64,000 bases of DNA from JAGTVG01 sp942491935 (lineage in GTDB: Bacteria; Bacteroidota; Bacteroidia; Cytophagales; Cyclobacteriaceae): the NCBI GenBank assembly GCA_942491935.1, contig CALOCZ010000014.1, positions 30,531 through 94,530 of the forward strand. Direction: 5' to 3'. Shown here one piece after another: positions 10,348-20,016 of the stretch. How positions within the stretch are numbered: position 1 is the stretch's first letter; each line of letters begins with the position of its first letter. A program made the translations under genes and the position numbers. Below the pieces are notes generated by a model that was not told where the DNA came from, searched no databases, and saw only the letters and a program-made list of their open reading frames with translations.

Positions 10348-10630
10348 GGACATGGATAAAGAAATGTTGAGACGACTATTAAGTCAGGGATATTGATATA
10401 TTGAGGACATCATAAGGTTGAGCATATCATGCCATACAAAATAACCAGGAACTTACTGAGTCTTCATGATTTTCGTTTTTTTGAAACTTATTAAAGGATA
10501 ATACAACAGATCATGAGGGAGTGTATAAAAATGTTGCCAATTTTTGAGATGTTGAAAATTACCATTTAACTTTAGGCTTCAACATAAAGCAAAATAGACC
10601 TTATTTGAATTTTTAAAACCTAAAATACAT

Positions 10631-11617
10631 ATGAAATTCAGATTTTTAGTACTCGCATTTTTTACTTTTATTTCCTTCTCTTCATTTAGCCAGGTAAAAA
10701 TAATATTTGATACAGATATCGGAGGCGATTCAGATGATCTGGGTGCGCTTGCGATGCTTCATACATTTATAGATAAGGGTGATTGTGATTTATTGGCCGT
10801 AATGTGCTGGCAAACAGAAGAGTATGCTGTTTCTGCGATCAATGCAATAAATACCTATTATAATCACCCTGATATCCCTATAGGATTGAGAAGTGGAGAC
10901 TATCATCATGATGAATGGTACTATAACAAACCTATTGCCGACAAATTTAATCACTCAATGCAGAATAAGGATGCCGGGAATGCGACACAGCTATATCGGA
11001 AAATACTTTCTGAGAGTAAAGATAAAAGCATAGTAATTGTCACAGTAGGGCCACTGAAAAACATACAAGATTTGATCAAATCAGGATCAGACGAATACTC
11101 AAAGCTGAATGGAAAAGCACTTATAGAAAAAAAGGTGAGGGAATTTGTCATGATGGGTGGAGGTTTTCCTGAGAGTGAAAATGAATGGAATTTCAATGGA
11201 GATATGCCCGGTGTTACCAAATTTGTTATCGAAAATCTTTCTGTTCCGATCACATTTTCAGGATTCGAGGTTGGGCTTGCGATAAAGACAGGGAAGGTTT
11301 TCAATAACATAGATCCAAATACTCCTTTATATGTGGGCTATTTGCACTTCTCGAAAAACGCCCCATGGATAAAAGACCAATTCAAAGGTGAAATTCTGGA
11401 CAATGCCAGTTTTGACCAAACGGCAGTACTGTATGCAGTCAAAGGTGGTTTAGGGAAATGGTGGGAAAAGGTTGACGATGGCCAGTGTATTCCTGATAAC
11501 AATGGGGGGAATACTTGGCAAACAGGGAAAAAGGCTGATCATTCCTACCTGAAACTTATGATCGATCCGGAAGAAATGGCAACCCTTATAGAGGCCATCA
11601 TGCTCAACAATTTTTAG
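10631..11617 (+). CDS. Secreted nucleoside hydrolase family protein (first of two)
   Basis: The product (328 aa) has a signal peptide ending in FSSFSQ, then the calcium-binding signature of inosine-uridine nucleoside hydrolases, IIFDTDIGGDSDD (about residues 24-36). The middle keeps VTVGPLKNI and VREFVMMGG, and ENEWNFNGD with its conserved Asn. These match the IU_nuc_hydro fold, whose members cleave the N-glycosidic bond of ribonucleosides. Periplasmic or surface location follows from the signal peptide. The second hydrolase gene begins 21 bases after the stop. The exact substrate cannot be told; some secreted Bacteroidota members are uncharacterised. Confidence 0.85.
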   Translation: MKFRFLVLAFFTFISFSSFSQVKIIFDTDIGGDSDDLGALAMLHTFIDKGDCDLLAVMCWQTEEYAVSAINAINTYYNHPDIPIGLRSGDYHHDEWYYNKPIADKFNHSMQNKDAGNATQLYRKILSESKDKSIVIVTVGPLKNIQDLIKSGSDEYSKLNGKALIEKKVREFVMMGGGFPESENEWNFNGDMPGVTKFVIENLSVPITFSGFEVGLAIKTGKVFNNIDPNTPLYVGYLHFSKNAPWIKDQFKGEILDNASFDQTAVLYAVKGGLGKWWEKVDDGQCIPDNNGGNTWQTGKKADHSYLKLMIDPEEMATLIEAIMLNNF

Positions 11618-11638
11618 GTGAAATAAAAAATTCGAATA

Positions 11639-12640
11639 ATGAGTAATAAGAAATTTTTCCCCGTATTACTGCTTGTAATTACACTTTTTATTTCTTACTC
11701 TGGATCCATAAAGGCTCAAAGCAGTTATGATGAATACATAAATTATTTCAAAGATTTTGATTTCAGCAATCGAGTTGTCCCTGTCATTCCACCAAAAGAT
11801 GAACTGATCAATGTAATCATTGATACCGATGCAAAAAACGAAATTGATGACCAGTGGGCTCTAACCCTGGCTCTTCTTTCACCTGAGCGGTTTAATATTC
11901 TGGGCATTGTCGGAGCTACTTTCGCCTGGGCAGGCCCTCAAAGTATCCAGAAATCTGTAGATGAAATTGATACCCTTCTTATACTCACCAAACAATCAGG
12001 GGAGATACCGGTATATCCTGGTTCACATCCCTTAAGATACAGGTATGAACCTTCCCATTCCGAAGGGGTTGATTTTATAATAGAGAAAGCCATGCAGGCG
12101 TCCAAAGAGAATCCTTTGTGGATCATTGGTTTAGGTGCGGCAACAGATATAGCCTCTGCATTTCTCAAAGAACCGGCAATTGCTGAGCGGATCGTTGTGT
12201 TCTGGCATCTGAGGACAAAATGGCCGGATAAATGTTGGAATTTTAATGTTTTTGGAGACCCCCATGCTGCCAGGTTATTATTTGATTCACCTATGTCGTT
12301 TGTATTATTTGACACAGGCACTTATCTCTATTGTCCAATGGAAGAATCCGAAGAAATGGTCAAACCCTATGGGGCTATAGGAGAATATATTCATAATATT
12401 CGAATCGGAAGTGACTATTACAGTTCTCCCACCAAAGGATTTTTTGATCTGGGAGATATTGCTGCCCTTCTCGATCCCGGCTTAGCATATTATGAAGAAG
12501 TTAGCTGCCCGGAGGTTGATTTTGACCTGTCTTATAAGTTTACGGGTAAAAAGGGCAAGATCCTGAGATGCTACCATGTGGACCGGGATAAGACTTTTCA
12601 GTTGTTATATGATAAATTAGAGGCAAATTACGGGAATTAA
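11639..12640 (+). CDS. Secreted nucleoside hydrolase family protein (second of two)
   Basis: A 333-residue protein with a signal peptide (ending KAQ) and a divergent nucleoside hydrolase signature NVIIDTDAKNEIDDQWAL. The conserved Asp residues that bind calcium are present. Later motifs include WIIGLGAATDIASA and CWNFNVFGDPHAAR. It is only distantly similar to the gene just upstream, which suggests different substrates rather than a recent duplication. Both are probably made from one transcript and act outside the inner membrane. A long pyrimidine-rich gap follows. Confidence 0.82.
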   Translation: MSNKKFFPVLLLVITLFISYSGSIKAQSSYDEYINYFKDFDFSNRVVPVIPPKDELINVIIDTDAKNEIDDQWALTLALLSPERFNILGIVGATFAWAGPQSIQKSVDEIDTLLILTKQSGEIPVYPGSHPLRYRYEPSHSEGVDFIIEKAMQASKENPLWIIGLGAATDIASAFLKEPAIAERIVVFWHLRTKWPDKCWNFNVFGDPHAARLLFDSPMSFVLFDTGTYLYCPMEESEEMVKPYGAIGEYIHNIRIGSDYYSSPTKGFFDLGDIAALLDPGLAYYEEVSCPEVDFDLSYKFTGKKGKILRCYHVDRDKTFQLLYDKLEANYGN

Positions 12641-13214
12641 GTTTTTTTTAATTAAGTCAGAGATTAATAGCTGACCGATAAATTTACAGGAGATCTTAGG
12701 TATTAAGGCCATCTGCATAAATTTCACCTGAGTTATTCGGGAAATCATTTTTGATTTTCCAATCTTTTAATTTTCCAGTTCTACAGATCGCCAATTCTTC
12801 ATCTGCATAATTTCTCGGTTCTGCAAATCCACAATTTTCCAATTATACATTTTTATGGTTCTTCAGTAGCCCTTATTTTCACCTTTTCCCCTGAATTTCA
12901 AGTTCTCCTTTTCTACATAGTTATATTACCTGAATCCCTCAATCCTAGTATTCCCCGATTCAATCTTCGACAATATATCGATTCTTCAGTTGTACTATTC
13001 TTCAATTTCTCATTTATCCACTTTCTTACTCCCACTGTTAATTAGTCAACAGTTCATCAAATCTCCAGTACATGCCTCACCGGTTTTTCAATTCGTCACT
13101 TTCATATTCTCACAATCCTCATATTCCTTAATCCATAAAATAAATTTCCAAATCCGATAGGGGTAAGTTCCAGAATGATTGTCCTCCTATTGAACATTTT
13201 TAAATTATCACGCA
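12641..13214. repeat. Pyrimidine-rich degenerate repeat tract, non-coding
   Basis: This 574-base gap has no good open frame. From about 12760 to 13140 the plus strand is strongly rich in C and T and built from loosely repeated pieces such as AATTCTTC, TTTTCCA, TTCTGCA and TTCTTCAG, spaced about 8-12 bases apart. It looks like an eroded simple-sequence array. I see no hairpin terminator. The solenoid gene starts just after it. Confidence 0.5.
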
Positions 13215-14690
13215 ATGAATACTAGAAATAAGAAATTTAAAATAATCATTTTGATTGTAGGAATGATCGTTGGGGTCATTTCGGTTTACGCTGAGACTGG
13301 CGATACAACAAAAATTCAAAGAAAAGCACAGGTAACCTTTGCGCATCCCATCGGGACAAATGGGGATGAGGCGGCACAGGTGATCAACAATTTTTCTTTT
13401 AACCTCCTTTATGGTGTTTCGGGAGGTGTAAATGGTGCGGAAATTGGAATATTGATCAATAACACTTCCGGGAATATTAAAGGTTTCCAGTTTGCTGGAA
13501 TAGGCAATAGTGCGAAGGGAACAACAAATGGATTTCAGGCGGCCGGATTATATAATGTAGTCATGGAGGAGGTAACAGGATTTCAGTTTGCCGGGATCAC
13601 AAACATCAACAGACAGCGTGTGGACGGTGCAACCATCTCAGGGATTACGAATTTAATTCGGGAGGATGCAAGAGGCTTCGTGTTTTCAGGTCTGGGTAAT
13701 AATGTGAGAGGTACCGCCAGGGGCTTCCAGGGAGCCGGGCTTTACAATCTCATAGAAAAAGAATCTGATGGTGCTCAGTTTGCAGGACTTGCCAATATTA
13801 ATTTGAAGGATACCCGGGGTGCCTATTTTGCAGGTTTGGGGAATGTTTTAAACGGGGACAGTCGTGGTGCTCAGTTTGCAGGGCTTTCAAATATTAATAC
13901 TGGAAAAATGAATGGGGCTCAGGTAGCAGGTCTGGCAAACGTTAACATCAAGGATATCCAGGGCGCTCAAATAGCAGGGCTGGCCAATGTGGCAAATGAA
14001 ACCTCCCAAACCCAAATTGCCGGATTAGCTAATGTAGTGGTTGAAGAAAGCAGCGGACTGCAATTGGCAGGTTTAGCCAATATATCTCCTGAAGAACACA
14101 GCGGTGCTCAAATAGCTGGATTGATGAATTACACCAAAAGAATGAATGGATTCCAGCTGGCATTTGTCAATGTCTCCGATACAGTAAAAAGAGGGGTTCC
14201 TATAGGGTTTATTAGTATTGTCGCCCATGGATATAGAAGGATAGAAGTTGAAGGAAATGAGGTCCTATATGTCAATGTCAATTTCAAAACAGGAACGACC
14301 AAATTTTATAATATTTTCTCAGTTGGATACCGCCCCGATGGCGATACACAAAATTGGGGGCTAACATATGGTTTCGGCACCCTCGCACCTATCAGTAATC
14401 GATTTAATTTTAACATGGACCTGACCGCGACCCATCTGAATGAAGATGAGGGCTGGACAAATGAATTAAACCTTCTAAACCGTCTGAAATTCAATGCATC
14501 TTATTTGATAACCAAAAGACTCGAAATTTTCGGTGGTCCGTCATTAAATGTGGCCGTGTCAAAACTGACAAACTCTGAAGGGGAAGTTGTCGGGAGTTCG
14601 ATTGTGCCTTCCTATGGATTTTATAATGAAACTGTAAGGGGCACAAATGTGAAGATGTATATAGGGTTTAACCTTGGAATCAGATTCTAA
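13215..14690 (+). CDS. Secreted 16-residue solenoid repeat protein (paralogue of 8399 gene)
   Basis: After an N-terminal hydrophobic segment acting as signal peptide, residues about 60-320 consist of some fifteen tandem 16-residue units with the core G-A-Q-x-AGLxN (for example GAQVAGLAN, GFQFAGITN). The end of the repeats (PIGFISIVAHGYRRIE, then FYNIFSVGYRPDG) and the C-terminal barrel-like part with FGGPSLNV closely follow the STN-domain protein at 8399, so the two are paralogues. This one lacks the STN and regulatory-like domains. The regular 16-residue spacing suggests a beta-solenoid. The TonB receptor gene follows with a 37-base gap, so they probably act together at the outer membrane. 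Function unknown. Confidence 0.75.
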   Translation: MNTRNKKFKIIILIVGMIVGVISVYAETGDTTKIQRKAQVTFAHPIGTNGDEAAQVINNFSFNLLYGVSGGVNGAEIGILINNTSGNIKGFQFAGIGNSAKGTTNGFQAAGLYNVVMEEVTGFQFAGITNINRQRVDGATISGITNLIREDARGFVFSGLGNNVRGTARGFQGAGLYNLIEKESDGAQFAGLANINLKDTRGAYFAGLGNVLNGDSRGAQFAGLSNINTGKMNGAQVAGLANVNIKDIQGAQIAGLANVANETSQTQIAGLANVVVEESSGLQLAGLANISPEEHSGAQIAGLMNYTKRMNGFQLAFVNVSDTVKRGVPIGFISIVAHGYRRIEVEGNEVLYVNVNFKTGTTKFYNIFSVGYRPDGDTQNWGLTYGFGTLAPISNRFNFNMDLTATHLNEDEGWTNELNLLNRLKFNASYLITKRLEIFGGPSLNVAVSKLTNSEGEVVGSSIVPSYGFYNETVRGTNVKMYIGFNLGIRF

Positions 14691-14727
14691 ACGAACTAAA
14701 TATTTATTTTTTAAAGAGAACACCCGT

Positions 14728-17091
14728 ATGAAATCAAAACATAAAATATCCTTGCTGATAGCTTATGCGCTAATCCTGAGCACACTTTCTCTTAATGCCC
14801 AGGAACTCTTCCAGACCTTGAGAGGGACCATTATTGACCAGGATTCAAATTTTCCGATTATTGGGGCAAATGTAATTATCATAGGTTCTGATCCATTGCT
14901 TGGATCAAGCACTAACCTGGAAGGTGAATTTTACATAGAAAGTGTGCCCGTTGGAAGAGTCAGTCTTAAGATCTCCTGTATGGGTTATGAAGAGATTAGC
15001 CTGCCCAATTTGCTGATCACTTCCTCTAAAGAACTTGTTCTTGACATAACATTGACAGAATCAGTAGTAAAAATGGAGGAAATTGTGATAAGTTCGAATC
15101 CTGACAATGGAGCAGTACTCAATGAAATGGCAACTGTAAGTGCCCGTGCTTTCTCTGTAGAAGAAACAAAGCGTTATGCCGGTTCATTTAATGATCCGGC
15201 AAGGATGGTAAGTTCATTTGCCGGGGTTATGCCAAGTCCTGAAGGAGATAATTATATAGCCGTAAGGGGAAATTCTCCCAAAGGAAACCAGTGGCGTCTG
15301 GAAGGTGTAGAGATACCAAATCCAAACCACTTTTCAGATGAGGGAGCAACCGGGGGCCCTATCAATGCCCTTAACAGTGCCATGCTGGACAATTCTGATT
15401 TCTTTACAGGCGCTTTCCCTGCTGAATATGGGAATGCTTTTTCGGGAATATTCGATATGAGACTGCGAAATGGCAATAACCAGCAGAGGGAGCATTCATT
15501 CTCCATTGGAGCACTTGGAATTGATTTCACCCTGGAAGGGCCATTTAAGAAGGAAAGTAATAGTTCATACCTGGTTAACTACAGATACTCCACACTTGCC
15601 CTTCTGGAAAATACAGGTATTGTAAATTTTGACGGTGTTCCCAAATATCAGGACCTTTCTTTCAAGGTTAATTTGCCTACACCACATGCAGGTGTATTTT
15701 CTTTCTTCGGTCTTGCCGGAAAAAGCAACCTGAAGCATGAGCTACCTTCAGAGGAAAATGAAGACATCATTATTTCCAAATTCAATGTATATTCAGAATT
15801 GGCCGTTGTTGGTTTGAATCACTCTATCCCTTTAAGTCGAAATACTTTCATTGAGTCTGGAATATCTGTCTCAGAAAATGGCAGTTTGTATGATGAATCC
15901 GATCTTGTGGATACAAATGAATATCAATTGCTGGCTGATGAAAAGCTCAGAAAATATACAATGATCGGAAAAACCTCATTACATAGTAAAATTAATGCTC
16001 AACATAAAATATCCGCCGGGATTGTGTATACACATTTCTTCTATGACTTCTTTACTGAATACTGGGATAAGCCTGCAGAGGAGATGATGGTAGAGCAGGA
16101 TGAACAGGGAAATTCCGGATTATTGCAAGTATATGGGAATTGGAAATACCGCATCAATGATAAGCTAACTTTTGTGGGGGGATTACATTATCTGAATAAC
16201 CTATTAAACGAAACACATTCCATAGAGCCAAGAGCAGGATTAAAATGGCACTTTACACCTTCCCAGAATCTGAACTTTGGATTTGGAATTCATAGCCGGA
16301 TGGAGTCCCTGCCTACCTTTTTTGTTCAAACCATGGATGAACACGGCATAATACAACAGCCTAACTTCTGGCTGGACTTTCCAAAATCCAGACAATATGT
16401 TATTGGTTATCAGAATTTCTTCACACCGAACCTGATGATGAAAATTGAAGCCTATTACCAGGATTTATATGATATCGCTGTTGAAAATGATCCAAACAGC
16501 TCATTTTCAATGATAAATGCCGTTTCATGGTATTCCGACAGGGAACTTATAAATAATGGAAGCGGGTATAACTACGGACTTGAACTCACTCTGGAAAGAT
16601 ATTTTGCAGATACGTACTACTTCATGTTGACAGGATCTCTGTATAATTCAAAGTATAAAGCAATGGACGAGGTAGAAAGGGATACCCGGTTCAATGGAAA
16701 TTATGTAGGAAATTTCCTGTTTGGGAAAGAATTTATCTTTAATAAGAAACCGGGGAAATCCAAGATATTGAGCATTAACGCTAAAATCTCATATATTGGT
16801 GCAAGAAGGTTCTCTCCAATCAATCTGGAAGAAAGCCGCGAATATGGGTATACCCGGGTGGATGAATCTCAGGCCTTTACACTTCGGGGTGATGATATCT
16901 TTATTGCTAATCTTGGCATAGCCTACCGTATCAATAAAAGAAAGATGAGCCAGGAAATCAAACTCGATATACAGAACATTACAAATGCAGATGGGATGGT
17001 TGACCAATACTATAATAGTGCAACTGACAAAATCGAATATGTATATCAATTGGGCATGCTGCCAAACATCATGTATACCATTGAGTTTTAA
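14728..17091 (+). CDS. TonB-dependent outer-membrane receptor
   Basis: Starting at the ATG at 14728 gives a clean signal peptide (MKSKHKISLLIAYALILSTL, ending LNAQ); the longer frame from 14674 would overlap the preceding gene. A carboxypeptidase-regulatory-like domain follows (GTIIDQDSNFPIIGANVIII, about 30-115), then a plug domain (about 120-240) and a beta-barrel to the terminal Phe (IMYTIEF). At about 787 residues it is of usual length. No SusD-type partner follows. The position directly behind the solenoid gene suggests the solenoid protein may be its surface or periplasmic partner. Substrate unknown; the nearby nucleoside hydrolases make a nucleoside-related ligand possible but unproven. 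Confidence 0.88.
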   Translation: MKSKHKISLLIAYALILSTLSLNAQELFQTLRGTIIDQDSNFPIIGANVIIIGSDPLLGSSTNLEGEFYIESVPVGRVSLKISCMGYEEISLPNLLITSSKELVLDITLTESVVKMEEIVISSNPDNGAVLNEMATVSARAFSVEETKRYAGSFNDPARMVSSFAGVMPSPEGDNYIAVRGNSPKGNQWRLEGVEIPNPNHFSDEGATGGPINALNSAMLDNSDFFTGAFPAEYGNAFSGIFDMRLRNGNNQQREHSFSIGALGIDFTLEGPFKKESNSSYLVNYRYSTLALLENTGIVNFDGVPKYQDLSFKVNLPTPHAGVFSFFGLAGKSNLKHELPSEENEDIIISKFNVYSELAVVGLNHSIPLSRNTFIESGISVSENGSLYDESDLVDTNEYQLLADEKLRKYTMIGKTSLHSKINAQHKISAGIVYTHFFYDFFTEYWDKPAEEMMVEQDEQGNSGLLQVYGNWKYRINDKLTFVGGLHYLNNLLNETHSIEPRAGLKWHFTPSQNLNFGFGIHSRMESLPTFFVQTMDEHGIIQQPNFWLDFPKSRQYVIGYQNFFTPNLMMKIEAYYQDLYDIAVENDPNSSFSMINAVSWYSDRELINNGSGYNYGLELTLERYFADTYYFMLTGSLYNSKYKAMDEVERDTRFNGNYVGNFLFGKEFIFNKKPGKSKILSINAKISYIGARRFSPINLEESREYGYTRVDESQAFTLRGDDIFIANLGIAYRINKRKMSQEIKLDIQNITNADGMVDQYYNSATDKIEYVYQLGMLPNIMYTIEF

Positions 17092-17170
17092 GTAATTTGA
17101 AGCAGTAGTATTTATTTATCCCTTAATATGAATATTAAGAAATTGCTGAATTAATTCTTCCGAATTTTAG

Positions 17171-17178
17171 TACCTTTA
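17171..17178 (+). promoter_or_regulatory. Possible -7 element for the pterin operon
   Basis: TACCTTTA differs from TAnnTTTG only in its last base. A TTG at 17143-17145 lies at a suitable distance upstream for a -33 element. The ATG of the pterin synthase gene is about 110 bases downstream. Confidence 0.25.
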
Positions 17179-17286
17179 TGCCCCTGCTGCAGTTTCAGGA
17201 TAGTTTCTAAGCCATCCTGAAATTTTGTTTAAAAGTAAATCAAAAATATTAAACAATATCCGGCATAGTCGGTTATAATACATATA

Positions 17287-17694
17287 ATGAAAATTACGGT
17301 ATGCAGAAAAGAACATTTTAATGCCGCCCATCGTTTATATAATCCTGATTGGCCGGATGACAAAAACGAAAGGGTGTTCGGAAAATGTAATAATCCGAAT
17401 TTTCATGGGCATAATTATGAATTGATTGTTAAGCTCTCCGGTGAACCGGATCCAGATACAGGTTATGTATATGACCTGAAGAAGTTAAGTGACCTGATAA
17501 GGGATAATATCCTTACAAAGTTGGATCATAAAAACCTCAACCTGGACGTCGAGGAGTTTAAAAGTATAAATCCTACAGCTGAAAATATCGCTGTGATGAT
17601 TTATGACAAGCTTAGAAATAAAATTGATAATAAATTTGATATAAAAATTATCCTTTATGAAACGGAACGGAACTTTGTTGAATACCCGGCATAA
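17287..17694 (+). CDS. 6-pyruvoyl-tetrahydropterin synthase / QueD family protein
   Basis: A 135-residue protein of the PTPS/QueD fold. Zinc ligands are seen in FNAAHRL and FHGHNYEL. The cysteine motif is C-N-N-P-N-x-H-G-H-N-Y, five residues between Cys and HGH, as in animal 6-pyruvoyl-tetrahydropterin synthase; E. coli QueD has only three. LDHKNLNLDV and the final YETERN are also conserved. The folE gene overlaps its end, so the pair would turn GTP into dihydroneopterin triphosphate and then a tetrahydropterin. The motif favours a biopterin-type product; queuosine precursor synthesis remains possible, though no queC or queE is seen nearby. Confidence 0.87.
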   Translation: MKITVCRKEHFNAAHRLYNPDWPDDKNERVFGKCNNPNFHGHNYELIVKLSGEPDPDTGYVYDLKKLSDLIRDNILTKLDHKNLNLDVEEFKSINPTAENIAVMIYDKLRNKIDNKFDIKIILYETERNFVEYPA

Positions 17695-18347
17695 TGGTTT
17701 TTCACATGATGAGATAGGTGATGAGCATGTATCGACATCTGTTGAAACACCCTTAAGGACTGATGCATTTGAGATGGATGATGAGCTTAAAATGGAGCTC
17801 ATAGAAAAACATTTCAGTGAGATCATGCACATCCTTGGATTGGACCTGGAAGATGACAGCCTGAAAGGAACACCATACCGGGTGGCAAAAATGTATGTTC
17901 AAGAGATATTCAGTGGATTGGATCCAAAGAACAAGCCAGACATTAAGTTATTTCGAGAACAAGTACAACTATAAAGAGATGCTTGTTGAAAAGGATATTT
18001 CGTTCTACTCTAACTGTGAACATCACTTTGTTCCGATCATAGGAAAAGCGCATGTAGCATACATATCTTCCGGATATGTCATTGGTTTATCCAAAATACA
18101 CAGGATTGTGAATTATTATGCCAAGAGGCCTCAGGTTCAGGAAAGAATGACAATGCAGATTGCAGATGAGTTAAAAAAGGTATTAAAAATTGAAGATGTA
18201 GCAGTGGTTATAGATGCCGAACACCTTTGTGTTTCATCAAGAGGGATTGAAGATACAACTTCAAGTACTGTTACCTCTCATTATTCCGGGAAGTTTTCTG
18301 AAGACACTCATAAACAGGAATTTCTTCAACATATTTATCAAAAATAA
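17657..18347 (+). CDS. folE: GTP cyclohydrolase I (frameshifted)
   Basis: The N-terminal part (from 17657) contains the usual helix KHFSEIMHILGLDLEDDSLKG and TPYRVAKMYVQEIFSGL. The rest is in another frame and holds the catalytic core: SNCEHHFVPIIGKAHVAYI, GLSKIHRIVNYYAKRPQVQE and DAEHLCVSSRGI, with the zinc-binding Cys and His residues. The frames join if one T of the three at 17951-17953 is removed, giving KLFENKYNYKEM. It converts GTP to 7,8-dihydroneopterin triphosphate. The start overlaps the pterin synthase gene by 38 bases; a TTG at 17675 is an alternative start. A strong terminator follows. The one-base lesion may be an error. Confidence 0.85.
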
Positions 18348-18376
18348 TTTGGTTGGTGAAGTTGGTTATCAGGTAA

Positions 18377-18406
18377 AGTCGGCTCCTTTGGGGCCGGCTT
18401 TTTTTA
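18377..18406 (+). terminator. Rho-independent terminator after folE
   Basis: A GC-rich hairpin (GTCGGCTCC paired with GGGCCGGC, loop TTTG, with two G-T pairs) is followed by seven T. It sits between the folE stop and the stop of the convergent minus-strand gene. Confidence 0.8.
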
Positions 18407-19990
18407 TCATGGACTTACCGGCAATCCGGTTCCGGAATAATTATTCATACAAAGATCGGGAACTGTAGCACCAAATTTTGAGTTTATAGCTTGTATAAAT
18501 ACATTTGCGGTATACACATAACCCCTTTCATTGGGATGAAGACCATCCTCTGAATATGCACCTACTGGCGGAGCAAAGGTTGAAGCAATTGCCACGTCAT
18601 TAACTATTAAACCACCGCTTGATATAGAAGCTCCCAGTAATACATTATATGCTGAATTAACATCCGCTAAAGCCAACCTGTCTCCACTTCCTGCAACAGC
18701 TCCCTCTATAATCGCATTATATCCAGCAGTATTAGTTTTTATTTCAATAATCTCAGATACGGTAAGCGCATACTGATCTGCCAGAGGCCAGCTTACACCC
18801 TGAACTGCAAGTGGATTACCCATGAAAAGTTCTCCAAGTACAGCTCCTGCCGATAAGGGTATCAAATCAGTTGAAGTAGTCTGTCTTGCCTGTGCAAAGG
18901 GTACTAATGCCTGCGCGCCATTGTCTATCATAAATTGTGTCAGGTCCGTAAGCTCTTCATCAGTTATTAAAACGCTATTTATTCCTTCCACATAATTCAG
19001 CATCCTTGCATCTCTTTCTTCAGCTGTAATCACCTGGAATTGAACCATGGCATTAAGGAAGGCATTATAATTGTCCGCAATATTGGATTGAAGGGAAGAC
19101 GCTGTGGCCTCATCAAGTGTTATGGTATTATAAGGTATTGTGGTAAAGTAGGGATACGTCTCAATTTCCGGTATGTTGCCCACAACCCCTTTAAAAACCG
19201 GATTGGCACCAAGCATGGTTGAGATCAACCCGTTGAATTGTACGCTGAAATCTGAAACTGATGTCATAGGGTATGTATCAGCTCCCCCAAACGCAGCATG
19301 AAGCAGCATGTCATCCACTCCCAGCCAGATCAAATAAAAACTCCCTGCTGCCATAAGTGATTCCTGCAGGATTGACGTAACACCGGGATTACTAGAAAAT
19401 CGAGCCCAGAATGGATTGAAATAAGGGCTCGCCGGGTTTCCTGTATCCGGAATTAAGGCCTGTCCCAGATATATCAGCGGGACTGCGAAGTTATTCATTT
19501 CAGATCTGTCCCCTGCATATGGCGTAGGCAGATCGGCCGTATTATAGGGTGCAGGTACACCTGGTGCTCCCGCAGGAGCAGGAGTCGCTGATTCTGGTCC
19601 AGCCCCATCCGGATCAAATAAAACGAGTCTTCCCAGGATTATACCCTGTTCAGGAACCGAAAGCTGCACATTATATCCATTACTTGAATTAATGTATGGC
19701 TGGATAAAGGTTTCGCTTCCACCAGCACATTCCAGCTGCCGGGCGATCATTAAAGCCATTGAATTGTTCTGACCGAGGTTAAACAATGCCCCAGCCTGAA
19801 ATCCAGCTACAAAAGAACTACCTATAGTAACAAACTTATCAAATGAAGCAGTCCCGGAAGAAGCTCCATCAGGACATGTAATACAGCCCGAATCTGGCGA
19901 ATCCGGTTGTTCCAGGTCCATTACTTCCTGTGCACATGACCAGATAACCAGGTTGATGGCTAGAATTAAGATTTTGCTTATATTTTTCAT
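18407..19990 (-). CDS. SGNH/GDSL-type hydrolase lipoprotein
   Basis: The N-terminus has a lipoprotein signal with a candidate lipid-bearing Cys at residue 19 (VIWSC). The GDSL block appears as FVTIGSSFVAG near residue 53-63, with Ser in place of Asp in the usual GDS. A second block is WLGVDDM (usual GxND) and the Asp-His pair is DGLHPNERGY near the C-terminus. These support an esterase or lipase of the SGNH superfamily at the cell surface or periplasm. The TonB receptor gene lies 26 bases upstream on the same strand, so the pair likely forms one operon: uptake of a substrate released by, or bound to, this protein. The substrate is unknown. Confidence 0.75.
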   Translation of the reverse strand: MKNISKILILAINLVIWSCAQEVMDLEQPDSPDSGCITCPDGASSGTASFDKFVTIGSSFVAGFQAGALFNLGQNNSMALMIARQLECAGGSETFIQPYINSSNGYNVQLSVPEQGIILGRLVLFDPDGAGPESATPAPAGAPGVPAPYNTADLPTPYAGDRSEMNNFAVPLIYLGQALIPDTGNPASPYFNPFWARFSSNPGVTSILQESLMAAGSFYLIWLGVDDMLLHAAFGGADTYPMTSVSDFSVQFNGLISTMLGANPVFKGVVGNIPEIETYPYFTTIPYNTITLDEATASSLQSNIADNYNAFLNAMVQFQVITAEERDARMLNYVEGINSVLITDEELTDLTQFMIDNGAQALVPFAQARQTTSTDLIPLSAGAVLGELFMGNPLAVQGVSWPLADQYALTVSEIIEIKTNTAGYNAIIEGAVAGSGDRLALADVNSAYNVLLGASISSGGLIVNDVAIASTFAPPVGAYSEDGLHPNERGYVYTANVFIQAINSKFGATVPDLCMNNYSGTGLPVSP

Positions 19991-20016
19991 AGTTCGATTC
20001 GTTTTGATAGAATGGA

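Noticed and set aside
17287..17694. Standard queD annotation
   Set aside because: The Cys to HGH spacing is five residues, unlike E. coli QueD, so the symbol was not assigned.
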